64,000 nt of DNA, from positions 10,320 through 74,319 of the forward strand of contig DCHV01000097.1 in assembly GCA_002314945.1 (NCBI GenBank), written 5' to 3'. A program made the translations under genes and the position numbers. Each line of letters begins with the position of its first letter. Within the stretch, counting starts at the first letter, position 1. The stretch comes from Prevotellaceae bacterium UBA1743 (lineage in GTDB: Bacteria > Bacteroidota > Bacteroidia > Bacteroidales > Bacteroidaceae). Shown in pieces: positions 24,775 through 33,967 of the stretch. The notes under the pieces were generated by a model, which was not told the origin of the DNA, made no database searches, and was given only the letters and a program-made list of their open reading frames with translations.

Positions 24775-26316
24775 TCACTTTTTCTTTCCCTGCATACTGA
24801 TGAGAGGAATGAGCATTTCCTCCATACTGACACCGCCATGCTGGAACGTATCCTTGAAATATTGCACATAACTGCTGTAACTATTGGGATATATGAAGAA
24901 ATCATCTCCCGTGGCGAATATATAGGAAGTGCTCAGATTGGGGCTTGGCAGACCTGCCTTCTGGGGCTCTCGTATCTCAAATACTTCCCGGGGATTGTAG
25001 GTAAGGCTCTTTCCCAACTTGTAGCGCAGGTTGGTGTTTGTATTACGATCGCCTATCACTTTGATGGGATTGGCCGTACGAATGCTTCCATGGTCGGTCG
25101 TGAGGATGACACGATAAGGGCTGGTAGAAAGAATTCGGAAAAGTTCAGCCACAGGAGAATGCCGGAACCAACTAAGTGTGATGCTGCGATAGGCGGCTTC
25201 GTTGTTGGCCAATTCGCGTACCATCCTGCTCTCTGTACGCGCATGGGAGAGCATATCGATGAAGTTGAGTACTACCACATTCAGGTCGTATTTCCCCAGT
25301 TGTGGAAGTTGTTGTATCAACTTCTCCGCTGCCTGAGAATCATTGATTTTATGGTAGGTAAAGGTGTTCTTCCTCCTGTATCGGTCGAACTGCGTCTTGA
25401 TGAGCGGGGCCTCGTTGAGATTCTTCCCTTCCTCGGAATCCTCGTCCACCCACAGATCGGGGAACATGCGGGATATGATGGTAGGCATCAAACCACTGAA
25501 TATAGAATTACGGGCATATTGGGTGGCAGTAGGTAAAATGCTACAATAGAGATTCTCCTCGATAGTAAAGAGATCGGAAATCTCGTTGCAGATCATCCGC
25601 CATTGGTCGTAGCGGAAATTGTCTATCACGAGAAGGAACACCTTCTCCCCCTTGTCCAAACACGGAAAAACGCATCGTTTGAAGACATCCGTGCTCATCA
25701 GGGGACGATTGTCCGCTTGCTCCATCCATTTCATATAATTGCGACGGATGAACTTGGCAAAATCCGTATTGGCATCTTTCTTCTGCATGGCCAACATCTC
25801 GCGGATTCCACTTTCCGTCTCGGACAACTGCAATTCCCAATAAGTGAGTTTGCGATAGACTTCCATCCAATCTTCCAAAGAAGAGGATTGGGCTATCATT
25901 TGCCCTATTCTGGAAAAGTCTTGTTGATAGGCTGTCTGAGTCACCTCACTCACGATTTCCTTTTGATGCAAGTTCTTCTTCAGCGTCAGAAGTATCTGGA
26001 TAGGATTGACCGGTTTGATGAGATAATCGGCTATTTGTGAACCGATAGCCTGTTCCATGAGATTTTCCTCCTCACTTTTTGTGACCATCACCACGGGAGT
26101 ACCAGGTGCCATTTCCTTGATTCTCCCCAGTGTCTCCAGTCCACTCAGACCTGGCATGTTCTCATCGAGCAGAATGAGGTCGAACGTCTCTTCCGCACAT
26201 TTATCCAACGCATCATACCCATTAGTTGCCGTCTGCATCTCATATCCTTTTTTCTCAAGAAATAGGATATGGCCTTTCAGCAACTCAATTTCATCATCTA
26301 TCCACAGGAGTTTCAT
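24775..26316 (-). CDS. porX: PorX, PglZ-domain response regulator of type IX secretion
   Basis: 513 residues: an N-terminal receiver (WIDDE, phospho-acceptor D51 in LILLDENMPGLSG, conserved K in YLIKPVNP), a helical linker, then a PglZ alkaline-phosphatase-superfamily domain from about residue 200 (FLLVIDNFRYDQW, SILPTATQYARNSIFSG, VVVLNFIDMLSH, LTTDHGS). This is the architecture of PorX, which controls and supports the type IX secretion system in Porphyromonas gingivalis. The neighbour porW upstream on the same strand strengthens the call. Its partner kinase PorY is not in the window. 53 bases separate it from porW, so the two are probably cotranscribed. Confidence 0.92.
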   Translation of the reverse strand: MKLLWIDDEIELLKGHILFLEKKGYEMQTATNGYDALDKCAEETFDLILLDENMPGLSGLETLGRIKEMAPGTPVVMVTKSEEENLMEQAIGSQIADYLIKPVNPIQILLTLKKNLHQKEIVSEVTQTAYQQDFSRIGQMIAQSSSLEDWMEVYRKLTYWELQLSETESGIREMLAMQKKDANTDFAKFIRRNYMKWMEQADNRPLMSTDVFKRCVFPCLDKGEKVFLLVIDNFRYDQWRMICNEISDLFTIEENLYCSILPTATQYARNSIFSGLMPTIISRMFPDLWVDEDSEEGKNLNEAPLIKTQFDRYRRKNTFTYHKINDSQAAEKLIQQLPQLGKYDLNVVVLNFIDMLSHARTESRMVRELANNEAAYRSITLSWFRHSPVAELFRILSTSPYRVILTTDHGSIRTANPIKVIGDRNTNTNLRYKLGKSLTYNPREVFEIREPQKAGLPSPNLSTSYIFATGDDFFIYPNSYSSYVQYFKDTFQHGGVSMEEMLIPLISMQGKKK

Positions 26317-26369
26317 TTGCTTGTTCTTTTACGAGTGTTTGAATAGGAAGGTACGACAATCATTTTCTA

Positions 26370-29300
26370 TCAAAAGCCAAAGGGGAAATCGTCATCGGAA
26401 ACACTCTGGGTCTCTGTTTCCTCCTCTGCCTCCTCTTCTTCGGCGGCTTTGTCAGCCTCATCCGGATCCAAGATCTTCACATCAGAAGGAGCGTCTATCA
26501 TCAAATTCTCGGGAATATCCAATGGTGCGAACTTCTCCTCGTAGAAATGTTCATAATCCTCGAAACTGAATTCCTTGCCGATTTTCTGGAGGTTTTCTTC
26601 CAGAACGAGAATAGTACGCATTCCCTGCAAAAGTTTACCCATCCGTTCGTCGGCATAGAGCTTCTGTGCATAGGCATGTACTTCGTCGAAAGAACGGAAA
26701 CCCTTGAGCATCATCAGCATCAGTCCTTGGTCATCCTGCGTCTCTATTTCAAAATTCCTGACCTTGTAATTGGAGAAATTATACCTGGATATTTCGAAGA
26801 ACAGTTGGTCCTCGTCAATACTGCCTGTAGGATAAGCCAGCACAAACGCGAAATTGCCATAGCGTTCCTCTGAGAACTGTGCATCTTCCATCGATACAGA
26901 ATCATTCTCTACCGTACGAAGACGTCGTGTCCACACGTTACTGGTGTCGTATTTCTTATCCATCAGAGGACGCCCCTCTGCTATTCCTCTCGCTATCGAA
27001 TTGGCCATCTCAGTCACGGCATCCTGAGGATACTTCTCTATTATTTCTTTCAGAACCACCTGGAAACTGTCTCTCTGTGCAGTATAGAGCAGGCTCATAG
27101 CATGAATAAACATGAGTCGGGCACGATGGACACCCTGAGGAAAGTTCTCGCTGCTCCACTCATAGTTCTGTCCCACCTTTTCATATTCCGAGTTTTGATA
27201 AGCTTCGTAGGTAGTTGCATATACGGAATCCTCGATGTGTTTCCCTTCCTTGGCTATCCATTCATAATTGGGATTACCTATCATCTGAGCGTATTTGCCT
27301 TCAGGGAAGTATGTCGTCAAACTATCGCGACAGAGTTGGGCTTTCTCGAGTTCTCCCATCCTTCCATAAAGAAGGAACAGATGATAATACACATTCTCCC
27401 GTTCCTTGTATTCAGGATCAATCTGGAGAAGACGTTGCATAGAGGCCTCTGCCAAGGTGAAATTCTCCATTCCCTCCTGTTCCAGGATTCCCGCGCTGTA
27501 TAAAGCATCCGCCAAGATTTTGTTGGAAGCCTGTACCTGTGCTTCTGTAAATGGAATCACCTTGAGATAATATTCACGATTATGAGGATCTTTGGCAAGT
27601 GAGTCGAGGATAGCTGTACTATCCGTCTCAGCCTGGGCTTGAATGGAATCTGGCAGTTGCTCCGTATCCTTGCCTTTGTTTTTCTTTCCCGATTTCTTTT
27701 GTTTGGGAGTAGATGAGGTTTCATTCGTTTCTTCCGTTTCCTCCGTCACTTCCTCTTGCGAAGATGTCATAGGACGAGAACCTTTGTGACTGATACGCCA
27801 ACAATCTTCGTTCTCGCGTTTTCCCCACTTCTTCTGGAAATCCCTCTTTCCCGTCTCCACGATATTAGTATTGTAGAAATACCACGAACCGGACTCGTCC
27901 GTACTTGACATATCCTCGGTATTCGGTGAATCGGAACTTGAAGAATCCGATTCTTTGGATGAACCCTTTTCTGATTTTTTGTCTTTGCGGGGTTTGTTTG
28001 AATCTGAAGCATTCGTCCCCGCTGCGTTCTGTGCTGCCTCTTGTTTCGCTTTGAGTTTTGCCTCCTCCTTCTCTTTTTTCTTAAGTGCCTCAATCACACG
28101 ATCGATAGCAGCCAGACACTGGGTGGAGTCCATCTGAGCCAATTCCTGCAAACTATCTTGGAGATGGATGGCTACAAGATGAGGCTCCAATTCGCCCAAC
28201 ACCTTGCTGCGATGTTGCACCTCCTTGTATGCGTCATGCTCCTTGTCCAGGATGCTTGCACATGCCTTGTACGTGCGAGCTGCATCGATAAAGTTGCCAC
28301 GTTCCCAATACAACTGGCTGAGACATAACAACAGTGACGCCTTGGATGGACCAGATTGGGTGGCTTTCTCCACTCCCTTTTCCCAGGCACCTATACAATG
28401 GGCTGTATCTTCCACACTCAAATAGATATTACCAATCGCATAATATACCTGATCCAAATATTTCTCGTTCTTTGTACTCTTTGCCATCCGTTTCAGACGA
28501 CTCAGCATCTGACGATATTTGCTGCCCGACATTACTTCGGATTGCAGAATACGGGCATTGAATGCCAATTCGTAAGGGGGATTGGCACGCACCACGCGTC
28601 CCAGCGCTTTGTAAGCAGCCGTATTGTCTCCCTGTTCGTGATACAACTGTCCGAGCAGGAAATTCATCCTCGCACGGGACAGTTTGTCGCGCTCGCTTTT
28701 GATTGCCTTTTTCAGGTAGGGAATGGCTTCTTGATGTTGATTCGTCTCTATCAGATATGCTGCGTATGCATTGTTCAGTTCCCTCACCCCCTTGACAGGC
28801 AAACTGTCACGTTGAATCTTTCGGAATATGTCATCGGCATCGTATGGCCAATTCATAGCTACATAACAACGAGCCATACGAGCACGAGCCACACTGGCTA
28901 TTTTGGGCTGACTGCCATAGAGTCGCAGAATATAATTGTAGGTAGAAGCGGCTTCTATGAATTCTCCTTTGTTGAATTGAGCCTCGGCCATCATCATCCA
29001 CGCATGGTACAGATAGGGATTGTATTCTTTGCGAGACATGAACTCCTTCTCCTTGGGAGTCATCTTCTTGTTCCCTTTCCGAATCGGTTTTTTCTTGATG
29101 CTATGCACCTTGATGGCCTTCTCGCATTTTTCTATCGAAGTGTCGTAGTTGCTTGCTCCTATTTTCTGAGTGCTTTTATTGGTACTGATATACATGGGCA
29201 ACAGACGGGTATAGTCATCCCTGTGACCTTTCTTCTGCGCTTCCTTGCCTTCCAGAAAAGCCACTTCACCATTGTACAATGTGTTGAACTGCGCCGTCAT

Positions 29301-29393
29301 CGAATGATAGAACCGTGTTCCCGAAGTGTTCTTCTTGGTGGAACATGCAGTCAGCACACACAACAATATGGGAATTGCCCACTTGTACCTCAT
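26370..29393 (-). CDS. porW: PorW/SprE-type TPR lipoprotein of type IX secretion
   Basis: 1007 residues. Signal peptide with lipobox LTAC17 (MRYKWAIPILLCVLTAC). Tetratricopeptide-like repeats fill about residues 120-410 (NPYLYHAWMMMAEAQFNKG, EAIPYLKKAIKSERDK, MNFLLGQLYHEQGDNTAAY). A Lys/Glu/Ser-rich low-complexity middle at about 430-600 follows, then more TPRs (ASMQRLLQIDPEYKERENVY) and an acidic tail. Length, lipidation and repeat layout match PorW of P. gingivalis and SprE of Flavobacterium, which link the secretion complexes in the periplasm. Adjacent to porX, which supports the assignment. The low-complexity middle is longer than I would expect. Confidence 0.85.
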   Translation of the reverse strand: MRYKWAIPILLCVLTACSTKKNTSGTRFYHSMTAQFNTLYNGEVAFLEGKEAQKKGHRDDYTRLLPMYISTNKSTQKIGASNYDTSIEKCEKAIKVHSIKKKPIRKGNKKMTPKEKEFMSRKEYNPYLYHAWMMMAEAQFNKGEFIEAASTYNYILRLYGSQPKIASVARARMARCYVAMNWPYDADDIFRKIQRDSLPVKGVRELNNAYAAYLIETNQHQEAIPYLKKAIKSERDKLSRARMNFLLGQLYHEQGDNTAAYKALGRVVRANPPYELAFNARILQSEVMSGSKYRQMLSRLKRMAKSTKNEKYLDQVYYAIGNIYLSVEDTAHCIGAWEKGVEKATQSGPSKASLLLCLSQLYWERGNFIDAARTYKACASILDKEHDAYKEVQHRSKVLGELEPHLVAIHLQDSLQELAQMDSTQCLAAIDRVIEALKKKEKEEAKLKAKQEAAQNAAGTNASDSNKPRKDKKSEKGSSKESDSSSSDSPNTEDMSSTDESGSWYFYNTNIVETGKRDFQKKWGKRENEDCWRISHKGSRPMTSSQEEVTEETEETNETSSTPKQKKSGKKNKGKDTEQLPDSIQAQAETDSTAILDSLAKDPHNREYYLKVIPFTEAQVQASNKILADALYSAGILEQEGMENFTLAEASMQRLLQIDPEYKERENVYYHLFLLYGRMGELEKAQLCRDSLTTYFPEGKYAQMIGNPNYEWIAKEGKHIEDSVYATTYEAYQNSEYEKVGQNYEWSSENFPQGVHRARLMFIHAMSLLYTAQRDSFQVVLKEIIEKYPQDAVTEMANSIARGIAEGRPLMDKKYDTSNVWTRRLRTVENDSVSMEDAQFSEERYGNFAFVLAYPTGSIDEDQLFFEISRYNFSNYKVRNFEIETQDDQGLMLMMLKGFRSFDEVHAYAQKLYADERMGKLLQGMRTILVLEENLQKIGKEFSFEDYEHFYEEKFAPLDIPENLMIDAPSDVKILDPDEADKAAEEEEAEEETETQSVSDDDFPFGF

Positions 29394-29444
29394 AATTATC
29401 TATAACGTGAAACGATGCCCTTTATTGCCCGATGTCAATATTTG

Positions 29445-30074
29445 TCAAATCTTGGAAAAAGATAAACTACCAAGTGCATTGCCTACAATCATCCACAAAA
29501 GATTAGGACAGAATCCAAGGGGCAGTTGCATGATTCTTTCAGACAGGTCGGCTCCACCATTTGCTGCAATCCACATCCAGAAATAGCCAAAGTTGGCGAT
29601 ACAGTGTTCGAAGCCACACAAGATAAAGAACATGATGGGCATGATGACAGTGAGGGGATTGGAAGTCTTGCGCCATCCGTTCACAGCCAAATACATCATC
29701 GCGCCACAACACCATGCCAGGAAAAGGGCACTATACCATGATTGAGTGGTTTTCACTTCCACCATCTTGTCCACGGCCGAGAGATCCAGACGACTCATCG
29801 CGGCCAAAGAACAAACCAGCGCTATGCCGATGAAATTTGACAGAATAATCAGCAGCATCCCTCTGCTGGGGTTCCACAAATCGCTCCATCCTTCGATGAA
29901 ACCTATTCTACCCGTGTAAAGTGGATAGCCCTTGATGAGAATACTGAGCAATCCCAATGAAAAGAGGAATGAGCCCAATACATGATTCGCCGAGACCACA
30001 TACACGATATCACCCATGCCAATCAAAACACCAGCCAAAATCGATTGGATAACGAATTTAAGAGTGTCTTTCAT
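29445..30074 (-). CDS. formate/nitrite transporter family protein
   Basis: 209 residues, about six hydrophobic helices. A formate/nitrite-channel pattern is visible: IQSILAGVLIGMGDIVYV (first helix, G-x-x-I-G), the NFIGIAL half-repeat, and FFILCGFEHCIANFGYF, the conserved F-x-x-x-G-F-E-H-x-I-A-N motif. Shorter than the usual 250-290 residues. Formate or nitrite are family substrates; which applies here is open. Flanked upstream by a rho-independent terminator that separates it from the DUF1080 gene, so it has its own transcription unit. Confidence 0.85.
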   Translation of the reverse strand: MKDTLKFVIQSILAGVLIGMGDIVYVVSANHVLGSFLFSLGLLSILIKGYPLYTGRIGFIEGWSDLWNPSRGMLLIILSNFIGIALVCSLAAMSRLDLSAVDKMVEVKTTQSWYSALFLAWCCGAMMYLAVNGWRKTSNPLTVIMPIMFFILCGFEHCIANFGYFWMWIAANGGADLSERIMQLPLGFCPNLLWMIVGNALGSLSFSKI

Positions 30075-30093
30075 ATCTTAATCAAAAAAATAG

Positions 30094-30128
30094 GGAAAGG
30101 GACGTCAATGAATTATGCGTCCCTTTCC
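30094..30128 (-). terminator. rho-independent terminator after the DUF1080 gene
   Basis: GGAAAGGGACG (30094-30104) pairs with CGTCCCTTTCC (30118-30128), an 11-bp perfect stem with a 13-base loop. U-tracts on both sides (tttttt and, on the minus strand, ttttttt) allow it to work in both directions. Confidence 0.8.
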
Positions 30129-30148
30129 TTTTTTATGAATTGGAAGGA

Positions 30149-32560
30149 TTATTTCTTCTTTGACTTGCTTTTGCTCTTCAGTTTGGCATCTTTGTCACCC
30201 AAGTCCAATACACGCACATTGCGGAACTTCACGCCAGTACCATGACCGAGGAAGCCGATGTGACCCTTCTGATTGAACATACCGGGATGATTGCGATGAT
30301 CCACTGTGTAGGGGTTGCTATCACCACCATTGGGATCCACATTGTGACCTTGGCAAGCCTCGCGGATGTCACCATCCACAATTACCTCACCATTTACAGT
30401 TACAGTCACGTGGTCGCCTTCGACACGGATTTCCTCCGTACCCCATTCACCAAGACCCTTATGCTTGATACGCTTTGCAGGTATCACACCATATACTGAG
30501 CCATGTACCTGGTATTCGCGCAGCCCACTATAGATAGGATCGTCATGATCCAATACCTGAACCTCGCACATGCCATCATAAGCTGCATCCACGCCCATAG
30601 GAGTACGCACACCGATACCATTGTTCACGCCAGGACGCATGAAGCAGAATTCGAAGCGGAAGACGAAGTTGCGATATTCCTTTACAGTATATAGGTTGCC
30701 ACCACTTCCATAGTCGGCCGTCACGTAAATGGCACCATTGATGGGTACATAGTTGGTCTTGTTACCCACGAAGTTATCCAAATTGGTACCATCGAACAAT
30801 ACTTCAAAGCCTTCTTTCTTCTCCTCGTCGCTCAAGACATACAGAGGAGATGATTCGTCAAGTTCTGCCAGTGCTTTTTTGATGGCGTCAACGGCATACA
30901 TGTCATCGGCTGCGCCACGTGCCTTCAGAGCGTCAATAGACTTGTTCAGGTTCTTCTTCACCAAGTCCACTTCGATGTCATCGAGTGATTTTGCCTGAAT
31001 CTGTTTCTCGGCATAGGCAGCTGTGATAGCCAAATCCTTGTCATTCAAGAATTCGCCCACGGTGATAAATGCGCTACGTGTGGGAGTTTCAGCCATGCTA
31101 TTGATGATGTTCTTCTTTGCATCACTGTTCTTGGCCAGTTTCAAGGCCTCGGCCAACAAATTGTAACGATTGTCCTTGTTTCCTTCATTTGCATTCACCA
31201 GAGCAACGTATGCATTCAAAGCCTCTTCGTTGCCGTTCTTTGCAGCCTCCAAGAGAGGAGCAGAAGCCTTGTAATTCGAGCTCTTCATCAAAGCCTTCAA
31301 AGCTGCATCATTGTTGGCCTGCTGCAGTACTTCTACCGACTCGTCCGTGTTGGTAGCTGCCAAAGCATCATAGAAGCGATCCTTGTTCTGTGCCTTCTGC
31401 ATTTCAGCATTGATGGCCTGGAACTTTTCATTGTTATTCAAAGAATTGAGGCAAGCATCAAATGCATTCTTGTAAGCTGCCAATTCGTCATTGTTGGCCT
31501 TGTCCAACAGCGAAGCAACACGTGAAGCATCTTTATTGGTGACTACGCCCGACAAAGCCTCACGAGCTGCCTTGGACACTTCTGCATCGCTATTGTTGAG
31601 AAGATCAAACACCTGGCCTGAAACCTTCTTGATACGACGAGAATCTGCCAACTTGAGAAGAGCCAACTGCTGAGCGCCGGTAGCCGTTGACAAAGAACTT
31701 GCCACCTTTTCGTCCAAATTGGCATTGAAGCTCTGCAATGCAGCAAATGCCTGTTCGTTGTACTCACCACCCAATTGAGCAATCAAAGCCTCCTCGGCAT
31801 CCTGGCCTCCTACACGACCCAAAGCTTCGATAGCGGCAACTGCAGGAGCACCACCCTTCTTCAAGGCCTTCATCATCAAAGGTTTCTGATTTGTAACTTT
31901 GTTATCACCCAACCAATTGATGATATCGACTTTGCCCTCTTCCTTGCATGAGTTGTACTTCTTGGCTACCTGTGAAGCCAATTCGTCATTTACCAAGTTG
32001 TAGTCGGTGGCGAATTTCAGAGCCTGCATACGATATGCATGATCCTTCGACTTCACTGCCTTCACTACCTCTGCACCTGCATCCTTGCCCAACGACTTCA
32101 GTTTGTCGTATGCGGCTGCATAGGGAGCAGCACCTTCATGTTCGGTATATTCCACATCGTTTTGGTCAGAGAACAGACGCAACTGTTGTTGGATAAAGTC
32201 CTTGGCCGTTTGATCGGGAGTCTTGGAGATGGAGTTGGCCAAACCTTCCTTCACTGCATCACGATACTGTGTGTTGGAAGCATAGGCAACCACACCACTG
32301 ATGGCATATTCCACCTTGTTGTTGCAAGCCTTCTCGGCAGGCTGCAACATGGCAACTAACAATTCGATGGACTTGGGAGCTGCCTGAGCCAAGGAATTCA
32401 TCTCACGGTTGAAATCGCTCTGGTTCTGTGTAGGCATTAATGCCAGCACATCCTGCACGATAGTCTCAGGAGTTCTCTGTCGGTCATCTTGTGCCGAAAG
32501 AGGCATGGAAACTGTCATCATCAGGATGGCAGCCAATAATATATTCAATATCTTTTTCAT
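30149..32560 (-). CDS. HEAT-repeat protein with C-terminal DUF1080 (3-keto-glycoside hydrolase-like) domain
   Basis: 803 residues with a signal peptide (MKKILNILLAAILMMTVSMPLSA-QD). Residues about 30-580 are helical HEAT-like repeats rich in Ala, Lys, Asp and Asn. From about residue 600 comes a DUF1080 domain: GFEVLFDGTNLDNFVG, FRFEFCFMRPGVNNGIGVRTP, CEVQVLDHDDPIY, HGSVYGVIPA, GEWGTEEIRVEGDHVTVTVNG, GHIGFLGHGTGVKFRNVRV. DUF1080 proteins include hydrolases of 3-keto-disaccharides. The extreme C-terminus is a Lys/Ser repeat (KSKSKSKKK). The next gene upstream on the strand encodes a Tat-exported Gfo/Idh oxidoreductase, a sensible partner because such enzymes can make 3-keto sugars. Confidence 0.83.
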   Translation of the reverse strand: MKKILNILLAAILMMTVSMPLSAQDDRQRTPETIVQDVLALMPTQNQSDFNREMNSLAQAAPKSIELLVAMLQPAEKACNNKVEYAISGVVAYASNTQYRDAVKEGLANSISKTPDQTAKDFIQQQLRLFSDQNDVEYTEHEGAAPYAAAYDKLKSLGKDAGAEVVKAVKSKDHAYRMQALKFATDYNLVNDELASQVAKKYNSCKEEGKVDIINWLGDNKVTNQKPLMMKALKKGGAPAVAAIEALGRVGGQDAEEALIAQLGGEYNEQAFAALQSFNANLDEKVASSLSTATGAQQLALLKLADSRRIKKVSGQVFDLLNNSDAEVSKAAREALSGVVTNKDASRVASLLDKANNDELAAYKNAFDACLNSLNNNEKFQAINAEMQKAQNKDRFYDALAATNTDESVEVLQQANNDAALKALMKSSNYKASAPLLEAAKNGNEEALNAYVALVNANEGNKDNRYNLLAEALKLAKNSDAKKNIINSMAETPTRSAFITVGEFLNDKDLAITAAYAEKQIQAKSLDDIEVDLVKKNLNKSIDALKARGAADDMYAVDAIKKALAELDESSPLYVLSDEEKKEGFEVLFDGTNLDNFVGNKTNYVPINGAIYVTADYGSGGNLYTVKEYRNFVFRFEFCFMRPGVNNGIGVRTPMGVDAAYDGMCEVQVLDHDDPIYSGLREYQVHGSVYGVIPAKRIKHKGLGEWGTEEIRVEGDHVTVTVNGEVIVDGDIREACQGHNVDPNGGDSNPYTVDHRNHPGMFNQKGHIGFLGHGTGVKFRNVRVLDLGDKDAKLKSKSKSKKK

Positions 32561-32604
32561 ATTCTATCTATTTTTTCTGTATTATTCTTAACTCCTTCTG
32601 TATT

Positions 32605-33909
32605 TTAGATGTACTTACCCCACTCGCCACGCATAGGCTGGAATACCAAGCGATTGGCAGCATCGTCGTTGAGGAAGAGCTGGGTCTTTGGATCGAAGTG
32701 CAATGTACGGTTCAGACGCAAAGCACACACACCCATGTTCACGATAGTGGCACTGTGATGACCATTCGACTCGTTCAGGGCAAACTGGCGACGTGTTCTC
32801 ACACTCTCCAGGAAATCTGTCACGCGAGGTGCAGGCTCAGGCAGTTCGTTGATAACCTCCATGACATTGGGGATAGTGCATTCGAAACCTTTGTAAACCT
32901 TGCCCTTTGGACCTTCGATGTATGGAACTTTGCCAGCGCTCTCGTAGCCCTCACCTTCCAGAATGATCTTGCAGCCATCCTCGTATGTGTAGGTTACGCT
33001 ACGCCATGTGCCGACAGCGTCGTGATGTTGCTGAGGAGCATCCACTTCCACCTTGATGGGGAATGTGTCATCCTTGCCCAAGAAATACTGTACAGGGTCG
33101 ATATAGTGCTGACCCATGTCACCCAGGCCTCCTCCATCATAATCCCAATAACCGCGGAATGTGCCGTGAGTACGGTGTACGTTGTAGGGTTTGTAGGGAG
33201 CCGGGCCTAACCAAAAGTCGTAATCCAGTTCCTTGGGAATGGGCTGTACTTCCAGATTCTCTTTTCCTGTCCAGAAGAATTTCCATGTGAAACCAGTGGC
33301 ACCTGAGATACGCACCGTCAGGGGCCAACCAAGCAGACCGCTGTCAACCAATTTCTTCAGAGGACGTACATCCGTTCCCAGTCCATAGAAAGTATCCTTG
33401 AAACGGAACCAGGTATCAAGGCGGAAGATACGGCCATTACGTTTCACAGCCTCCTCTACGCGACGCCCTTCACCGATGGTACGCGTCATGGGTTTTTCAC
33501 ACATGATATCCTTGCCTGCATTGGCAGCCTCCACTGCCATGATGCCATGCCAGTGAGAAGGAGTAGCGATGTGTACAATATCCACGTTCTCATCGTGAAT
33601 CAGCTCACGGAAATCGTGGTAAGCCTTCACCGTTTCGTTGAAAGTCTTCTTTGCAGCTTCCACACCAGCATCCAGATGATTCTGGTCCACGTCACACAGA
33701 GCTACCATACGACAGCTCTGGTCACTTACGAAATGCTGTGGAGAACGACCGATACCACCCACACCGATGATACCGCGTGTCAACTGATCACTGGGCGCGA
33801 TGATGTCGTTTGCGCCTCCCATTTTTCCCAACACCTTACGTGGCAGGATGGTAAACAATGCAGCGCCTGCTGCACCCCTTTGCAGGAAAGTTCTTCTGTT
33901 GATACTCAT
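32605..33909 (-). CDS. Tat-exported Gfo/Idh/MocA family oxidoreductase
   Basis: 434 residues. The N-terminus INRRTFLQRGAAGAALF is a twin-arginine signal, meaning export in a folded, cofactor-loaded state. Rossmann part: RGIIGVGGIGRSPQHF and VALCDVDQ, then the family's HIATPSHWHGIMAVEAANAGKDIMCEKPM with the E-K-P catalytic lysine motif; FRGYWDYDGGGLGDMGQHYIDPV belongs to the C-terminal sheet domain. NAD(P)-dependent oxidation of a sugar is the family reaction; the substrate is unknown. It lies 44 bases upstream of the DUF1080 gene, so the pair is likely an operon for 3-keto-sugar chemistry. Confidence 0.9.
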   Translation of the reverse strand: MSINRRTFLQRGAAGAALFTILPRKVLGKMGGANDIIAPSDQLTRGIIGVGGIGRSPQHFVSDQSCRMVALCDVDQNHLDAGVEAAKKTFNETVKAYHDFRELIHDENVDIVHIATPSHWHGIMAVEAANAGKDIMCEKPMTRTIGEGRRVEEAVKRNGRIFRLDTWFRFKDTFYGLGTDVRPLKKLVDSGLLGWPLTVRISGATGFTWKFFWTGKENLEVQPIPKELDYDFWLGPAPYKPYNVHRTHGTFRGYWDYDGGGLGDMGQHYIDPVQYFLGKDDTFPIKVEVDAPQQHHDAVGTWRSVTYTYEDGCKIILEGEGYESAGKVPYIEGPKGKVYKGFECTIPNVMEVINELPEPAPRVTDFLESVRTRRQFALNESNGHHSATIVNMGVCALRLNRTLHFDPKTQLFLNDDAANRLVFQPMRGEWGKYI

Positions 33910-33967
33910 AGTTTGATGTTATTTGTTAATAATATAGTTGGTTTTGTCTCGTTATTTCTCATTTAAT

